A stretch of 8,761 bases of DNA from Actinomycetes bacterium (GTDB lineage: Bacteria; Actinomycetota; Coriobacteriia; Anaerosomatales; Anaerosomataceae): NCBI GenBank assembly GCA_021850085.1, contig JAJZRZ010000062.1, positions 1-8,761 of the forward strand, in the 5' to 3' direction. The notes under the pieces were generated by a model. The model saw only the letters and a list, made by a program, of their open reading frames with translations. It was not told where the DNA came from and searched no databases. How positions within the stretch are numbered: the stretch's first letter is position 1; every line of letters begins with the position of its first letter. The position numbers and the translations under genes are program-made. Below, piece by piece: positions 6,675 to 8,761 of this stretch.

Positions 6675-6683
6675 ATTCTAGCA
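6675..6683 (-). promoter_or_regulatory. Extended -10 promoter element of nfu
   Basis: On the minus strand TGCTAGAAT (6683-6675) matches the extended -10 TGnTATAAT with one mismatch in the hexamer. No -35 of quality lies 16-18 bp upstream, which is common for extended -10 promoters. The start would be near 6668, giving a leader of about 80 nt before the GTG. Confidence 0.55.
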
Positions 6684-6686
6684 GAA

Positions 6687-6705
6687 CGCGTGCCGCATGC
6701 ACGCG
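6687..6705 (-). terminator. Weak candidate rRNA-operon terminator hairpin
   Basis: Read on the minus strand, CGCGTGC / GCACGCG form a 7-bp stem around ATGCG, followed by TTCTG. It lies about 70 nt past the 5S 3' end, where an rRNA terminator is expected. The T run is poor and the hairpin also abuts the nfu extended -10 element, so it could instead be an operator. Confidence 0.3.
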
Positions 6706-6760
6706 CCGCCACGCAACTGTGCCGTGGGTGCGCAGCGAGCCGCCGGTCCCGGGAACGACA

Positions 6761-6904
6761 AAGCCGTCGGATGTGTTCAGCGACGTCCTACTCTCCCACG
6801 GACTACACCGCAGTACCATCGGCGCTGGGGATTTTAACTACCGAGTTCGGAAAGGGATCGGGTGTACCCCCTCCGCCATAGCCACTGAACACATCCGACG
6901 GCTT
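6761..6904 (-). repeat. Perfect 20-bp inverted repeat enclosing 5S rRNA (processing stalk)
   Basis: The arms are 6761-6780 (AAGCCGTCGGATGTGTTCAG) and 6885-6904, which is its exact reverse complement. In the transcript they pair across the whole 5S rRNA and extend its terminal helix. This is the expected shape of a pre-5S processing substrate. On the minus strand the 3' arm is followed by T-rich TGTCGTT, so it might also help termination. Confidence 0.75.
6775..6889 (-). rRNA. rrf: 5S ribosomal RNA
   Basis: The minus strand reads as a complete 5S rRNA of about 115 nt. It starts near TTCAGTGGCTATGGCGGAGG, contains CCGAACTCGGTAGTTAA and CAGCGCCGATGGTA, and ends GGGAGAGTAGGACGTCGCTGAA. The 5' and 3' ends pair as the terminal helix. 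Exact mature ends are uncertain by a few bases because the flanking repeat continues the same helix. Confidence 0.93.
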
Positions 6905-7009
6905 CATACCGTCGAGCGCTTCGCACTCTTCTGCTTTCAAAATACGGCCTCATGGTGCGATCCGCACCCTGAGAGCTGTATAGCGAGTCGGAAAACGTTG
7001 AACAGAAGA
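6890..7009 (-). other. 23S-5S internal transcribed spacer, no tRNA
   Basis: About 119 nt separate the 23S 3' end from 5S. I find no tRNA arms (no GGTTCGAATCC-like T loop). It holds a hairpin CTCA-t-GGTGCG / CGCACC-c-TGAG (6949-6973) and an imperfect GAGCGC / GCACTC stem (about 6914-6928). The 20 bases next to 5S belong to its processing stalk. The 23S-proximal part presumably pairs with sequence upstream of 23S, outside the window. Confidence 0.75.

Positions 7010-8761
<1,752 letters not shown>

Noticed and set aside
6890..7009. tRNA gene in the 23S-5S spacer
   Set aside because: No cloverleaf, T-loop or acceptor stem can be formed; only simple hairpins are present.

Overview
The window is a piece of a high-GC bacterial chromosome. 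It looks most like an anaerobic or facultative member of the Actinomycetota, possibly a deep-branching or Coriobacteriia-like lineage. The reasons are the GC-rich codon use, a dCTP deaminase that reads very like the mycobacterial bifunctional enzyme, and an oxygen-independent class II (B12-dependent) ribonucleotide reductase. The 23S rRNA fragment argues against a typical actinobacterium, because it appears to lack the roughly 100-nt insertion in domain III that I recall from Streptomyces-type sequences. The assignment is therefore tentative.

Left part (1-3206): the 3' end of a DUF1015-family gene on the + strand runs tail-to-tail, with a 30-bp overlap, into a two-gene unit on the - strand. 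That unit is a small Cys-rich protein (1741-1977, easily missed) followed by an endonuclease III-like HhH-GPD protein with a C-terminal [4Fe-4S] cysteine motif. The two are joined by a TGATG stop/start overlap. A 128-bp divergent spacer separates this unit from a + strand FAD-dependent geranylgeranyl-reductase-family gene.

Middle part (3231-6366): an nrdJ-dcd operon on the - strand, with a 17-bp gap. It joins ribonucleotide reduction to dCTP-to-dUMP conversion, so the pair makes DNA precursors. Upstream of nrdJ I see a candidate promoter with two NrdR-box-like 16-mers whose centres are 31 bp apart, flanking the -10 element. This is the arrangement expected for NrdR repression. Upstream again is a small NifU C-terminal-domain (Nfu) gene, closed by a strong hairpin followed by a short T run.

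Right part (6761-8761): the end of an rRNA operon on the - strand, consisting of the 3' ~1.75 kb of 23S, a 119-nt spacer without a tRNA, and 5S rRNA enclosed in a perfect 20-bp inverted repeat. All open frames inside the rRNA region are spurious.

No CRISPR array, insertion sequence, phage gene or defence system is visible. The most interesting points are the unannotated-type Cys-rich gene coupled to an Fe-S DNA repair enzyme, the helically phased NrdR boxes, and the missing 23S insertion.
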